Below the pieces are notes generated by a model, which saw only the letters and a list, made by a program, of their open reading frames with translations, searched no databases and was not told the DNA's origin. Shown here one piece after another: positions 26,640 through 35,938 of a stretch of 64,000 nt of DNA (positions are counted from its first letter, which is position 1; each line of letters starts with the position of its first letter). The translations under genes and the position numbers were made by a program. The DNA is from UBA10438 sp044238605 (GTDB lineage Bacteria; Bacteroidota; Ignavibacteria; Kapaibacteriales; Kapaibacteriaceae), in NCBI GenBank assembly GCA_044238605.1, contig JBIICY010000002.1, positions 62,001 to 126,000 on the forward strand. Reading direction: 5' to 3'.

Positions 26640-29600
26640 TTGGATCGAATACTTCTCGCAATAGCAGTTCATTGCGTTCTCGGCGCTATGGTTTCAGTGC
26701 TCGGGCAGCCGTTGCCCGATCCGCCGCTTCTGCGCCTGTCGGCATCTCATGATGTCATCTGCAAGGGCGATCTCCTGCGCTCTCGAGCAGTATTGCGTGC
26801 AATGCAGCCTACATATCTTCAGTCAGTCGCTTTTGAGCAGTCTGTTCTTGATAGGGGGCGGATCTTCGGAGACCGCGGTATGTCGGATAGAGCTGTTGGA
26901 CAGTACTCGCGGGTGTTTACAGAGCATAGCAATTCCCCCTACGCTGTCTCAAGTGCATTGGAGGCAGGATTCCAGAGTATCGAATCCTCCAACCTGACGG
27001 CTGCAGTGGGACACTTGCGAACGGCCGTGCGAATTGTATCCAGGGATCTTGCTTCGCGAACAGATACGAACTACCGTACGCTGGCACTGCAGTCGCACTA
27101 CTGGTTAGGCGCATGCTATGCGAAACTGGGACAGTATGAAGATGCACAGCGCGAGTGGACGCAGTGCGCTTCATTGTCGACACGTGATCAGTTGGCGGCA
27201 CAAGCACTTTTTGCAATTGCGCAGATGCATGAGATCAATGGCAATGACAGCCTTGCATTCCCAGCATACAAAGAGGTGTTGTCCGTTTTTCCAAGAACGG
27301 AGTTTGCCGCTGAATCTCAGATTCGGCGCGCAGTGATTTTCACGCGCAAACGAAGTCCGGTGAGAGCACTAGATGAGTTACAGGGGATTGACCTCGATCT
27401 TCTCCATTTCATGCAGACTCGCGACAGTGCACGGTGTGCATTGCTGGCGGAGTACGTCACAGTGATCCGACTACAGGCTCTTGCTCAGCAGCAGTTGTAT
27501 AGGCAGGCTGTTGACAGTGCTTCTCGCGCGTTAAGCCGGAAACAGACACTTTCTAACGAGGGACTCGTTCGACTATCGGCAGGGTACAGTTATGTGAACC
27601 TGCAACAGCCCGATTCTGCGCTGATACAGTATGACAAGATCATTTCATCGCAAGAAGCCGAAAACACTGAGATCCGTAATCAGGCACTACTGTACCGGGC
27701 AGTGTGCCTGCAGAGACTTGGACGATCCGCAGAATCTGAACAGCTCTTTACTTCGCTGTCTATTGAGTCTGGGTATCCCTACAAGCCCCATGCACTGATC
27801 GAAGTGGGACAAGCACAATATGAACGTCAAGAGTTCGAGCGTGCAGCAAAAAGCTTTGAGAAGGCCGAACGAGAAGCCTCAGATGCAACGGTGATTATAC
27901 GTGCACAGGTGATGCTCGGAAATTGCCTACTGCAGAGACAACAATGGGCAAAGGCCTCATCAGTGTTCCAAAGAGCCGTTGCGCTTGCTGAGCAGTCAGA
28001 CCAGGATGCTGTGCCGCAGAAGCTCGAGTTGCTTGCATCAGCTAGGCTGCAGAAGGGCATTGGACTTGCTCAGACAAATCAGATTGCGCTGGCAATAGCC
28101 GCTTTGACTGATTTTCTCGGTAATCATCCTAAGGATCATCGTCGCGACGAAGCAACATTCTGGCTCGCAGAATGTATGTATCGAGAAAACCTGCTGAAGA
28201 ATGCACAGGAGTTTTACGAAGAAATCGTCCGCAGGTACACAGCAAGTCCTCGCAGAGAAGAGGCAATGTACGGGCTTGCATGGACGTATTTCCGTCGGCG
28301 CGACTTCACAAAATCCTCGAAGGCATTTGAGGAGTTGATATCAACATTCCCGCAGTCAAGATACACGATAGAGGCAATGGTGCGCCGAGCAGATGGATTG
28401 TACATCGGACACCAGTTCAAGGCGGCAGCGACGCAGTATGAACAGGCCTTCCAGCGTGGTGGTTCTAGCGAAGAAGCCCAATACGCTGGGTTCCAGGCCG
28501 GGAATGCGGCGTATCGCGACGGTGATCTTGATCGGTCGGTTCGGCTAATGCGTGCATTTGTCCAAAAGTATCCAAGCTCTCGGCTTGCAGACGATGCGCT
28601 GTATCTGGTTGGTTGGATCGCTTTCCAGCAACAACAGGATGCTGAGGCAATCCGTGAGTTCGAACGACTTCTGCAGGCCTATCCCGATGGGGATCACGCA
28701 GTGAAAGCCCTATATACGATCGGTGATGCGCATTTCAACATGGGTAGGTATGATGCATCGATCGCCACATACAGGCGCGTTATGGTGCAGTATCCCAGCC
28801 ATCCGCTTGCAATGGAATCTGCCAAGAGTCTGCAGGAAGTGCTGGTAGGGCAAGGTCGCACAGACGAAGCGCTTGCCGTGCTGGACACACTCATAGGACT
28901 CAATCCGGAGTCAGTAGCCGCAGAAGACTTTTCATGGAGTAAGGCGCAGATCTTTTATTCTGGGAAGAACTACTCAACGGCTGCCTCAGAACTTACGTCG
29001 TACCTCAAAAAGTATCCGGCAGCTCAGCGAAAAGATGAAGCACTCTATCAGCTTGGGAAAACGTATCTCGGCATGAATGATAACGCGCAGGCTCTGCAGA
29101 CATTCAAAGAACTTGAGCGGCAGCATCCTACAAGTCTATTCATTCAAACGTACAGACTCGACCTGGCCTATTACTATTCCACAAATGCCAATCTTTCTGC
29201 CGCAGACAGTATCTATCGCATCCTCTGGGAAAACCCGGCAAGTGATACGGCTACTGCATCAACTGCTGGTTATGAGATCGCTGAGCATGCTCGCATGCGG
29301 GGCGATAGCTCGGCAGCTATTGACATGTATCGCATAACTGCAGACAGATATTCAACCTCTGTTAATGGGGCTCAGGCACGGTACAAACTTGCGCAGCTCT
29401 ACAGAAAGGTTGGCCGAATCGACAGTGCACGCTTTCATCTGCAACTGCTAGCGCAGCGAGTCGATCAACCGAGCGTTGTTGCTAATGTGTTGTATGATCT
29501 CGGGACAACATATTTCAGAGAACGCGACTACGGTCGTGCCTCGGAGTGGTTTGCCCGGGTGCGTGAAGAGTTCGCCGGTGTCGAGGACTGGTACACACTA

Positions 29601-29753
29601 AGCATGCTTGCCCTAGGTGAATGCTACGAACAGCTTCAGCAGAAAAAGGAGGCAATCGATGCCTACACAACTGTAGCAGAGCTGCGTCCAGACGATGACT
29701 ATGGTAAAACAGCATTGGCACGTGTGAAGCGGCTAAAGGGAGGACGGCGATGA
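26640..29753 (+). CDS. Large exported TPR-repeat protein
   Basis: 1,037-residue protein made almost entirely of tetratricopeptide-like helical pairs (for example AEFYEEIVRRY-type units and SALYQLGKTYLGMNDNAQAL-like units), resembling CpoB/YbgF and BamD-like periplasmic scaffolds. I start it at TTG 26640, which has AGGAGG at 26623-26628 and yields a good signal peptide (MDRILLAIAVHCVLGAMVSVLGQ, residues 1-22). An in-frame TTG at 26610 would fall in the promoter box. Its stop overlaps the next start (ATGA). It probably organises an envelope complex with the downstream barrel, SPOR and TonB-like proteins; that is inferred from context. Confidence 0.85.
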   Translation: MDRILLAIAVHCVLGAMVSVLGQPLPDPPLLRLSASHDVICKGDLLRSRAVLRAMQPTYLQSVAFEQSVLDRGRIFGDRGMSDRAVGQYSRVFTEHSNSPYAVSSALEAGFQSIESSNLTAAVGHLRTAVRIVSRDLASRTDTNYRTLALQSHYWLGACYAKLGQYEDAQREWTQCASLSTRDQLAAQALFAIAQMHEINGNDSLAFPAYKEVLSVFPRTEFAAESQIRRAVIFTRKRSPVRALDELQGIDLDLLHFMQTRDSARCALLAEYVTVIRLQALAQQQLYRQAVDSASRALSRKQTLSNEGLVRLSAGYSYVNLQQPDSALIQYDKIISSQEAENTEIRNQALLYRAVCLQRLGRSAESEQLFTSLSIESGYPYKPHALIEVGQAQYERQEFERAAKSFEKAEREASDATVIIRAQVMLGNCLLQRQQWAKASSVFQRAVALAEQSDQDAVPQKLELLASARLQKGIGLAQTNQIALAIAALTDFLGNHPKDHRRDEATFWLAECMYRENLLKNAQEFYEEIVRRYTASPRREEAMYGLAWTYFRRRDFTKSSKAFEELISTFPQSRYTIEAMVRRADGLYIGHQFKAAATQYEQAFQRGGSSEEAQYAGFQAGNAAYRDGDLDRSVRLMRAFVQKYPSSRLADDALYLVGWIAFQQQQDAEAIREFERLLQAYPDGDHAVKALYTIGDAHFNMGRYDASIATYRRVMVQYPSHPLAMESAKSLQEVLVGQGRTDEALAVLDTLIGLNPESVAAEDFSWSKAQIFYSGKNYSTAASELTSYLKKYPAAQRKDEALYQLGKTYLGMNDNAQALQTFKELERQHPTSLFIQTYRLDLAYYYSTNANLSAADSIYRILWENPASDTATASTAGYEIAEHARMRGDSSAAIDMYRITADRYSTSVNGAQARYKLAQLYRKVGRIDSARFHLQLLAQRVDQPSVVANVLYDLGTTYFRERDYGRASEWFARVREEFAGVEDWYTLSMLALGECYEQLQQKKEAIDAYTTVAELRPDDDYGKTALARVKRLKGGRR

Positions 29754-31348
29754 TATACAGACTGCTGGCACCTCTCGCATTCATTGTTGCCTTCATCGTT
29801 ACAGGTGCTAACGCTCAGGTTCAGCAACCACAGACGGGTGCTCCAAATGCACCGCTTGAGCTCCCTGATTTTCTTGTTACCGGCAAGGCCGTGGTTGATA
29901 TTGCTGGAGGTTCAAAGCAGACTCCGCAAAAGCCCTTTAAGCTTACGACGCGTGATCTGGATTCGCTCAATCCTAATGAGAAGTTTCCATCACCAATGGT
30001 GCCTAACCGCCCCTTGCCTGAGTTCAAACGTGTGCGTTCAAATAGCGCAGGCTACCTTGATGTAATGTATGGGTCATACGTTAGTCCCGAACTCGCGGCT
30101 GGGTCAGAGTTTGTTGTCGGTGATTACCGCATCGATGCTGCCCTTGATGCAGGATATTCGCAGGACTGGGTGCCTAATGCATCACTGCTTAACGCGGGCC
30201 TTGCGCTATCGAGCAGTTATGTAGCGCCGGAGAAGTTTTACCTCTTCGGTAAGGGGCTTACCGAGACCGATCTTCTTATGCGGCACAACGAGTATACGTT
30301 GTTCGCTGATCCACAGGCGCCGTTGAGGCGCACAACGCGCTTCAATGCCGCTCTTGCAACAGAGGCCTCAGTTGGTGATGTCCCGCTGACTGCTGATGTG
30401 CATTGGAATATGCACAGCATCACGGACACGGGTGACTCAACAACAGCAGATCAGCGTATACACGGTGGTCTTTCTGGAGTGTTCGGACGCGGGTACCGAG
30501 GGACGGTGCACCTTGATCTTCAATCACGAAATGATGATTCGTATCCATTTGTCGAAGCGGCCGTTGCAAAGACGTTAGGGGACAGTGCAGTGAAGGTTCA
30601 TCTTTCATTGGGCGCACAGTATGCCACAAATACCAATGGTGAATCTCGCGCTGGACTGCTCGCCAGTGCATCGCTCGATATCGAAAACAGCTCGCTGTTC
30701 TCGTACGGGTTACAGATACGCAGCGGGTTATCACCAGCACGATTCTCGGAAATTGTTCTTCAGAATCCATACGTCTCAAGGGATGTTCTCATAGATCTTC
30801 CCTATGACGTGGTACAGATTATGGCGATGATCAAGTATCATCCTTCACAATCGTTGCAGCTCCTCGGAAAGATTAACGCGCGAAGAACTGCGCGCCTGCC
30901 GATGTGGACGGACGCGGCACGTAACCAGTTTGTGATTAGCTACCTCGATGCAACCATTCTGCAAGGGAGTTTCGAGATGCATGTAATGCCGAGTGCTGCC
31001 GACAGAGTGTTAGCTGTTGCAACAGTGCAGTCTGCTATCACGGAATCAGAAGCTACGGTGCCGTACTATGAGCCCCTACGTATAGATGTGTCGTACAACC
31101 GTCAGATTACACAGGACATTCAAGCGAATGTTGCGATGCAGTACGTTGGTAAGCGCTTCGTGGACCTTGAGAACACAAGTCAGCTGGATGCATTTCTCAA
31201 TATTCGAGTTCAGGCGTCATACGCTGCAAGCAGCACACTCGATGTGGTGTGCAGTGCAGATAATTTGATCAACAGCACGATTATCTTATGGAACGGGTAC
31301 CGTCAGCGCGGTATTTTTGTGTCTGGTGGTGTTTCCTGGAGGTTTTAA
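29750..31348 (+). CDS. Outer-membrane beta-barrel protein, TonB-receptor-like without plug
   Basis: 532-residue exported protein with signal peptide (residues 1-22, ending GANAQ). A short proline-rich N-terminal segment contains ELPDFLVTGKAVVDIA. From about residue 95 onward, alternating amphipathic strands suggest a beta-barrel that ends in the outer-membrane signature VSGGVSWRF with terminal Phe. The last strands (LDVVCSADNLINSTIILWNGY) resemble the C terminus of TonB-dependent receptors, but the region before the barrel is too short for a plug domain. It is coupled to the TPR gene upstream by ATGA. Ligand is unknown. Confidence 0.75.
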   Translation: MIYRLLAPLAFIVAFIVTGANAQVQQPQTGAPNAPLELPDFLVTGKAVVDIAGGSKQTPQKPFKLTTRDLDSLNPNEKFPSPMVPNRPLPEFKRVRSNSAGYLDVMYGSYVSPELAAGSEFVVGDYRIDAALDAGYSQDWVPNASLLNAGLALSSSYVAPEKFYLFGKGLTETDLLMRHNEYTLFADPQAPLRRTTRFNAALATEASVGDVPLTADVHWNMHSITDTGDSTTADQRIHGGLSGVFGRGYRGTVHLDLQSRNDDSYPFVEAAVAKTLGDSAVKVHLSLGAQYATNTNGESRAGLLASASLDIENSSLFSYGLQIRSGLSPARFSEIVLQNPYVSRDVLIDLPYDVVQIMAMIKYHPSQSLQLLGKINARRTARLPMWTDAARNQFVISYLDATILQGSFEMHVMPSAADRVLAVATVQSAITESEATVPYYEPLRIDVSYNRQITQDIQANVAMQYVGKRFVDLENTSQLDAFLNIRVQASYAASSTLDVVCSADNLINSTIILWNGYRQRGIFVSGGVSWRF

Positions 31349-31351
31349 GGT

Positions 31352-32077
31352 ATGTCTACAACCGATCCTAACTGGTCTGACGATTCATTCGACACGATGG
31401 ATGATGGATTTTTGCCGCGTCAGGCAAAAGTTGCAGAGCCTGTGTCGAGTTATCAGCCCCCAGTGCCTCCTCCGCCAATGCCGAGGCCGAGTAACTCCAG
31501 CTCTCCAAAACGGGCGGTTGCTCTTCTTCTGCTGTTCTTTTTCACGGCAGTAGGATTGATCATTACATGGGTGGTTCGCGAGCCTCAACCAGATAAGCCC
31601 CCCGCACCTATCAGCAGTGCTCCAAAGCCCACAGAAGTATCTGCGCCTACCGGTGCAGCTGTTGAGAACGTGGCACCGGAAGAGCAAACGCCGGTTGAAC
31701 CACGACAGACCGTAGCCAGCAAACAACCTGCCGAGCGTGAATCCGCACCTGAACCCGCAGTGGCCGCTCCGGTTGCAAAGACTGAGAAGGCTGAGAAGGC
31801 CGAGCCCCCTGCACCACAGCCAACCACACGATCATCATCAGCCACTGCACAGGAATGGTGTGTTCAAGTGTATGCATCGACGAATCCTGATGATGCCGAT
31901 GAGTGGAACGATCGTCTCCGGAGAAAGAATGTGGAAGACTCTCGCATCGAGATGATCGAGCGTCAGGGTCAGCTTTGGTATCGAGTTCGCTTTGGACGTT
32001 TTGCATCTCGGCAGGAGGCAGAGCAAATTGCCCAGTCTATGGGCTTTCGTAACGCGTGGGTCAATCGGGCACGATGA
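31352..32077 (+). CDS. SPOR-domain inner-membrane protein
   Basis: 241-residue bitopic protein. A cytoplasmic N terminus rich in Pro/Ser is followed by a transmembrane helix (about 50-70), a Pro/Ala/Glu-rich periplasmic linker (about 75-165) and a C-terminal SPOR domain (about 168-241; EWCVQVYASTNPDDADEW and LWYRVRFGRFASRQEAEQIA). SPOR domains bind denuded septal peptidoglycan. The gene starts 3 nt after the barrel gene and its stop overlaps the TonB-like start. Confidence 0.88.
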   Translation: MSTTDPNWSDDSFDTMDDGFLPRQAKVAEPVSSYQPPVPPPPMPRPSNSSSPKRAVALLLLFFFTAVGLIITWVVREPQPDKPPAPISSAPKPTEVSAPTGAAVENVAPEEQTPVEPRQTVASKQPAERESAPEPAVAAPVAKTEKAEKAEPPAPQPTTRSSSATAQEWCVQVYASTNPDDADEWNDRLRRKNVEDSRIEMIERQGQLWYRVRFGRFASRQEAEQIAQSMGFRNAWVNRAR

Positions 32078-32826
32078 CGCGATATCAAGACCAGCCAACC
32101 TTTAACATTCAATTTGTTTGGAATCCGAATACCCTGCGCGGGTTTATCGGCGCGCTCCTTATTGTATCGGTGATACTCGCCCTGAGCACATGTACCGATT
32201 TGCGCTCAAGTAGGGAGATCATTGTGCGGCGTCCACCTCCGATCGTGCTCCTCCGGCTTGGCTCGGGAGATGGTACTGGAGCAAGGAAAGGCAACTTGAC
32301 GGCCGAAGGTGCCGCTCAAAAGGGAACTGACGCAACGAATCCGCTAGCTGATGCCCAGAAATCGTCGGGACGGTCAACCACACCGTCAAAAGACATCACG
32401 CAGGCAGGTCGAGTTGTGCCTGTTGCACAAGCGGGTACAGGCGGATCAACATCTGCAGATGCGTCCGCAGACAACTCAATTGGTTCAAGTTTCGGAAGCA
32501 ATGATGGTTCTGGCTTAGGATCGCTTGGTATGGGAAGGGGCAAGGGAGATGGATTTGGTGACATCGATTGGGGCGGCGGTGGAAATCGAACCGTTGAGAA
32601 CAAGGTGATTCCGAACTTTCCGCCTGGGCATCTTAACACAAAGATCACGTTGCTGTTCCGCGTTGCACCAGATGGAACAGTAGTTTATGCAGAAGTAAAG
32701 ACAAAGTCAGGCAACAAAGCTGTTGAACAGGCTGCGATTGCGGCACTGCGCCGCTGGCGGTTTAATAAACTTGCGACGAGTACCGTTATGGAAGGCGTGA
32801 TCACCTTTCGGGTTACATATCAATGA
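32074..32826 (+). CDS. TonB-family energy transducer-like protein
   Basis: About 250 residues from ATG 32074; a GTG six codons upstream is in frame, but the ATG makes a clean ATGA overlap with the SPOR gene. One N-terminal transmembrane helix (about 22-40), a long Gly/Ser/Asp-rich linker, and a C-terminal TonB domain (about 175-250; DGTVVYAEVKTKSGNKAVEQAAIAALRRWRF split over the domain) are visible. TonB C-terminal domains contact outer-membrane proteins. Here the plausible partner is the barrel two genes upstream. No ExbB/ExbD genes are adjacent. Confidence 0.82.
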   Translation: MTRYQDQPTFNIQFVWNPNTLRGFIGALLIVSVILALSTCTDLRSSREIIVRRPPPIVLLRLGSGDGTGARKGNLTAEGAAQKGTDATNPLADAQKSSGRSTTPSKDITQAGRVVPVAQAGTGGSTSADASADNSIGSSFGSNDGSGLGSLGMGRGKGDGFGDIDWGGGGNRTVENKVIPNFPPGHLNTKITLLFRVAPDGTVVYAEVKTKSGNKAVEQAAIAALRRWRFNKLATSTVMEGVITFRVTYQ

Positions 32827-33008
32827 TCGATTCAATGGTTGACATGATTACCAGCCTTCCAACGGCTGGAAAGTACATTCTTGTATTACTGCTACTTTCG
32901 ATCGTCTATTCGCTCGTGAAAAAGCTTGTAAAAGTTGCTCTCATGATCACGATATTGCTGATCCTTGTGATAGCAATACGCGTCTTATGGATCAAGGTTG
33001 GTATCTAG
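32823..33008 (+). CDS. Very small two-helix membrane protein
   Basis: 61-residue protein with two hydrophobic helices (about 17-34 and 39-57) separated by a basic KKLVK turn. The start overlaps the TonB-like stop (ATGA), so it is translated with the operon. No family is recognised. It may be an accessory membrane subunit of the envelope module. Confidence 0.65.
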   Translation: MIDSMVDMITSLPTAGKYILVLLLLSIVYSLVKKLVKVALMITILLILVIAIRVLWIKVGI

Positions 33009-33041
33009 GGTAGTCTCTTAACGAACGGCGAGTTAACCGCG

Positions 33042-34376
33042 ATGGCACAGAGAATAGCAGTAATCGGCACTGGGTATGTAGGACTAGTCACAGGTGCCTG
33101 CCTTGCTGATGTGGGCAATGAGGTACTATGTATCGATGTAGATCCCAAGAAGATCGACCGCCTTCGTCAAGGTGAGGTGCCGATTTATGAACCTGGTCTC
33201 GATATTGTTCTAGCAAGAGCCATTCGTGAGCAGCGCATCGAGTTCTCATTAGATCTTGCCGAGGCTGTTCGCTCATGCGACATCCTGATGTTCTGCCTAC
33301 CTACACCTCCGGGCAAGGATGGTCAGGCGGATCTGGCGATGGTTATGAGTGCTGCTGAACGTGTTGCAGAGCTATTGGTAGAGCTTAACATCACAGAACC
33401 ACGCACTGTTGTCAACAAGAGTACAGTTCCCGTTGGAACAGCAGCAAAAGTTGCTGCAATCTTTGCTGCAAAGGCACCAGAGCATCACGTCGATGTTGTG
33501 AGCAACCCTGAGTTCCTTCGTGAAGGGTTTGCCGTGCAGGATTTCATGAATCCAGACCGCATCATTGTGGGTACGCGCAGTGCGCATGCAGTCTCGGTGA
33601 TGAAGTCCATTTATTCTGCATTTATTGGACGCGGAGCACAGCTGCTGGTGTTTGATGAGAAGAGTTCTGAGATCGCGAAGTATGCCGCCAATGCCTATCT
33701 GGCCATGAAGATCTCGTTCATGAATGACTTGTCGGAATACTGTGAGATCGTTGGTGCAGATATTGAAAACGTGCGCGTTGGAATAGGTAGTGACCCACGC
33801 ATCGGCAGCAGATTTCTGTATGCCGGAATCGGTTACGGCGGCAGTTGTTTTCCTAAGGACGTAAAGGCCATTATTCATGCAGCGAATGAAGTAGGCGCTC
33901 CACTTGAGATCATACAGGCAACTAAGGCCGTCAACGATCATCAGGTGCGACGATTCGTCAACAGGGTTATCGACCGGTTTGACGGGCAGCTCAACGGACG
34001 GCACTTTGCGGTATGGGGCTTAGCATTTAAGCCGAATACCGATGACGTGCGAGAAGCCCCTTCCTTTGTGATCATTAAAGCTCTACTCGAAGCAGGAGCC
34101 ACAGTTACGGCATTTGATCCGGAAGCACAGGAGACGGCAGCAGCGGTATTAGGCAACACTGTTACGTATGCCGTGTCATCATACGCGGCCTTAGATCAGG
34201 CAGACGCGCTGATCATTGCAACGGAATGGAATGAGTTTAAGGAGCCAGACTTCGCACGGATTTCTTCGCTGCTGAAGCAGCCTCTGATCTATGACGGAAG
34301 AAACATCTACGACGTAGATGCTATGGCCGAACTCGGCTTCGAGTATCACTCGATTGGCCGTCGTTCCTCCTTCTAA
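33042..34376 (+). CDS. ugd: UDP-glucose/UDP-sugar 6-dehydrogenase
   Basis: 444-residue NAD-dependent enzyme oxidising UDP-glucose (or a related UDP-sugar) to the uronate for surface polysaccharide synthesis. It has the N-terminal Rossmann motif IGTGYVGLVTGACLADVGNE, the catalytic Cys C269 in GYGGSCFPKDVKAI, and the C-terminal UDP-binding block FAVWGLAFKPNTDDVREAPS. Length matches the bacterial family. Its stop overlaps the convergent VWA-gene stop by four bases. Confidence 0.93.
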   Translation: MAQRIAVIGTGYVGLVTGACLADVGNEVLCIDVDPKKIDRLRQGEVPIYEPGLDIVLARAIREQRIEFSLDLAEAVRSCDILMFCLPTPPGKDGQADLAMVMSAAERVAELLVELNITEPRTVVNKSTVPVGTAAKVAAIFAAKAPEHHVDVVSNPEFLREGFAVQDFMNPDRIIVGTRSAHAVSVMKSIYSAFIGRGAQLLVFDEKSSEIAKYAANAYLAMKISFMNDLSEYCEIVGADIENVRVGIGSDPRIGSRFLYAGIGYGGSCFPKDVKAIIHAANEVGAPLEIIQATKAVNDHQVRRFVNRVIDRFDGQLNGRHFAVWGLAFKPNTDDVREAPSFVIIKALLEAGATVTAFDPEAQETAAAVLGNTVTYAVSSYAALDQADALIIATEWNEFKEPDFARISSLLKQPLIYDGRNIYDVDAMAELGFEYHSIGRRSSF

Positions 34377-35938
34377 CGGTATTTACGAAGCTTGATCTTG
34401 CGCCCCCGCAGCATGGTAAATGCACGGAGCTGTCGGCGGGTTCTCCACCATTGAACTACCTTTAGCCAGGCTAGGCGCACCATCATTGCAATCGAGACGG
34501 AAGACTTTATAGAACCAGAGTCGAGCTTATTGCGAAGCTGCGCTCGCTCGAGTTCACTGATTGGTACCTCGTCCGAAGATGTGCTGGGCTTGTTCAAGAT
34601 ATGGTCGAGCATCCGTTCAAGTTCGTTGGCCGCTTGTTCAAAGCGGGGTGCATCGATCTTGTTGTACTTCATTAGCAGCTTGAGATGGTCGTACAGAACT
34701 GCAGCACGTTGAATATCGTCAACCTGACGCTCTGTCTGCAGTGCCTTGAGCAGCGAGGCAGCCAGCTCCTCGAACTCAATCACTTTTGATTCCGGTAGAG
34801 AAAACAGCTCAAACGGCGAGATGTCGTCAACTTGCACGTACACAGTACTGAGCTTCTCAATTTCAAGGCCATACTTTTCTTCAAGCTGACCGGAAAACTT
34901 CTCTGTTTGAATCCTGATCAGGCCTGTCACAGACTCGAGATTGGCCTTCAACGCTGCCGCACGGTGTTGTCCTGACACGCCTCGAAGTTGAGCCTCGATG
35001 TCTTTCTTTTTTTGAAGAAGTTCTCGAATGTGCAGAGCAGCAGGACTTTGCGACGACGAAAGTATTCCCTCAATAATCACGTTGTCGAGTTGTATTCGTG
35101 AAGAGCCGATCTTGACCGTGTTGACAGTGATCTGATTGCCGAGCTGCTCCTGAAGAGAATCTAAATCAATGTGTGCAACGCCGTCCGTGATCACAAGAAT
35201 CTGCGCATGGCTTAGCTGGCTCTCATGCGATATATCATCGATAGCTGTCTGAAGTGCCTTTTGAAGAGACGTGCCATTGCCCGCAGCATTTAAATGCATC
35301 ATCTCGCTGATTAGGCGTTCAAAACTCGGCAAGTCTCTTGCGGTCTGCAGCTCGCCGACCTGCAGATCAAAAGTTCGAAAGAACACGGTTCCGAGTTCGC
35401 GTTGATTCCTTCGCAGAAACAGATACGCAATTGCCTTTGCAAGATGAATTCGAAAATGATGCTGCATCGAATTCGATGTGTCGAACAGAATGTAAACTTT
35501 CTGTTTCCGATCATCGGGCGCAAACCGGTCGCTATCGGACTGGTAACGATAGTTCCTTGGGGTCTTTGCACGTGGCATCCAGAGCGATCTCTCTGCCAGC
35601 TTTCGTAAGAACACCTGCTCGGGAAGCAGATGCTGATACGGATAGATGTACCGAACCTCTGTAACGCTAGTTATGAGATCTGCTTCATACTCTTTTGCAT
35701 CGGGAACATGTGGTACAACGATCGTGTCTACGCTGTCGCGATCTGCAAGCGGATCATGGAGCTCAAGAATTGGCGCAAGAGACGACGAGATAAGATGCGA
35801 CTTGTCCTCAAGGATTCTGGCGATCTCATATATAAGCGTAAATGCTTCGGGTAAATGATGCTCTACGGTATCAAAAAAACCAAACTCCTCGATCTGCGAG
35901 AGGAAAGAAGATGTTTCGATGTCCGTTCGCAAACTCAT
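34373..35938 (-). CDS. VWA-domain protein paired with a MoxR ATPase
   Basis: 521-residue soluble protein with a central von Willebrand A domain (about 145-320). The MIDAS metal site looks complete: DTSNS (about residue 154), the Thr in GNGTSL and the Asp in VITDG. A helical N-terminal region and a long charged helical C-terminal region flank it. It begins directly after the MoxR ATPase gene. MoxR-VWA pairs act as chaperone-like remodelling systems (for example RavA-ViaA, CbbQ-CbbO, MoxR-CoxE). The client here is unknown. Confidence 0.82.
   Translation of the reverse strand: MSLRTDIETSSFLSQIEEFGFFDTVEHHLPEAFTLIYEIARILEDKSHLISSSLAPILELHDPLADRDSVDTIVVPHVPDAKEYEADLITSVTEVRYIYPYQHLLPEQVFLRKLAERSLWMPRAKTPRNYRYQSDSDRFAPDDRKQKVYILFDTSNSMQHHFRIHLAKAIAYLFLRRNQRELGTVFFRTFDLQVGELQTARDLPSFERLISEMMHLNAAGNGTSLQKALQTAIDDISHESQLSHAQILVITDGVAHIDLDSLQEQLGNQITVNTVKIGSSRIQLDNVIIEGILSSSQSPAALHIRELLQKKKDIEAQLRGVSGQHRAAALKANLESVTGLIRIQTEKFSGQLEEKYGLEIEKLSTVYVQVDDISPFELFSLPESKVIEFEELAASLLKALQTERQVDDIQRAAVLYDHLKLLMKYNKIDAPRFEQAANELERMLDHILNKPSTSSDEVPISELERAQLRNKLDSGSIKSSVSIAMMVRLAWLKVVQWWRTRRQLRAFTMLRGRKIKLRKYR

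Noticed and set aside
31600..31850. Pro/Ala/Glu-rich linker as a low-complexity frameshift artefact
   Set aside because: The frame remains open through a clear SPOR domain, and such linkers are normal in SPOR proteins.
33372..34004. 210-codon minus-strand frame
   Set aside because: Antisense shadow of ugd, which has clear Rossmann and catalytic Cys motifs in the other strand.
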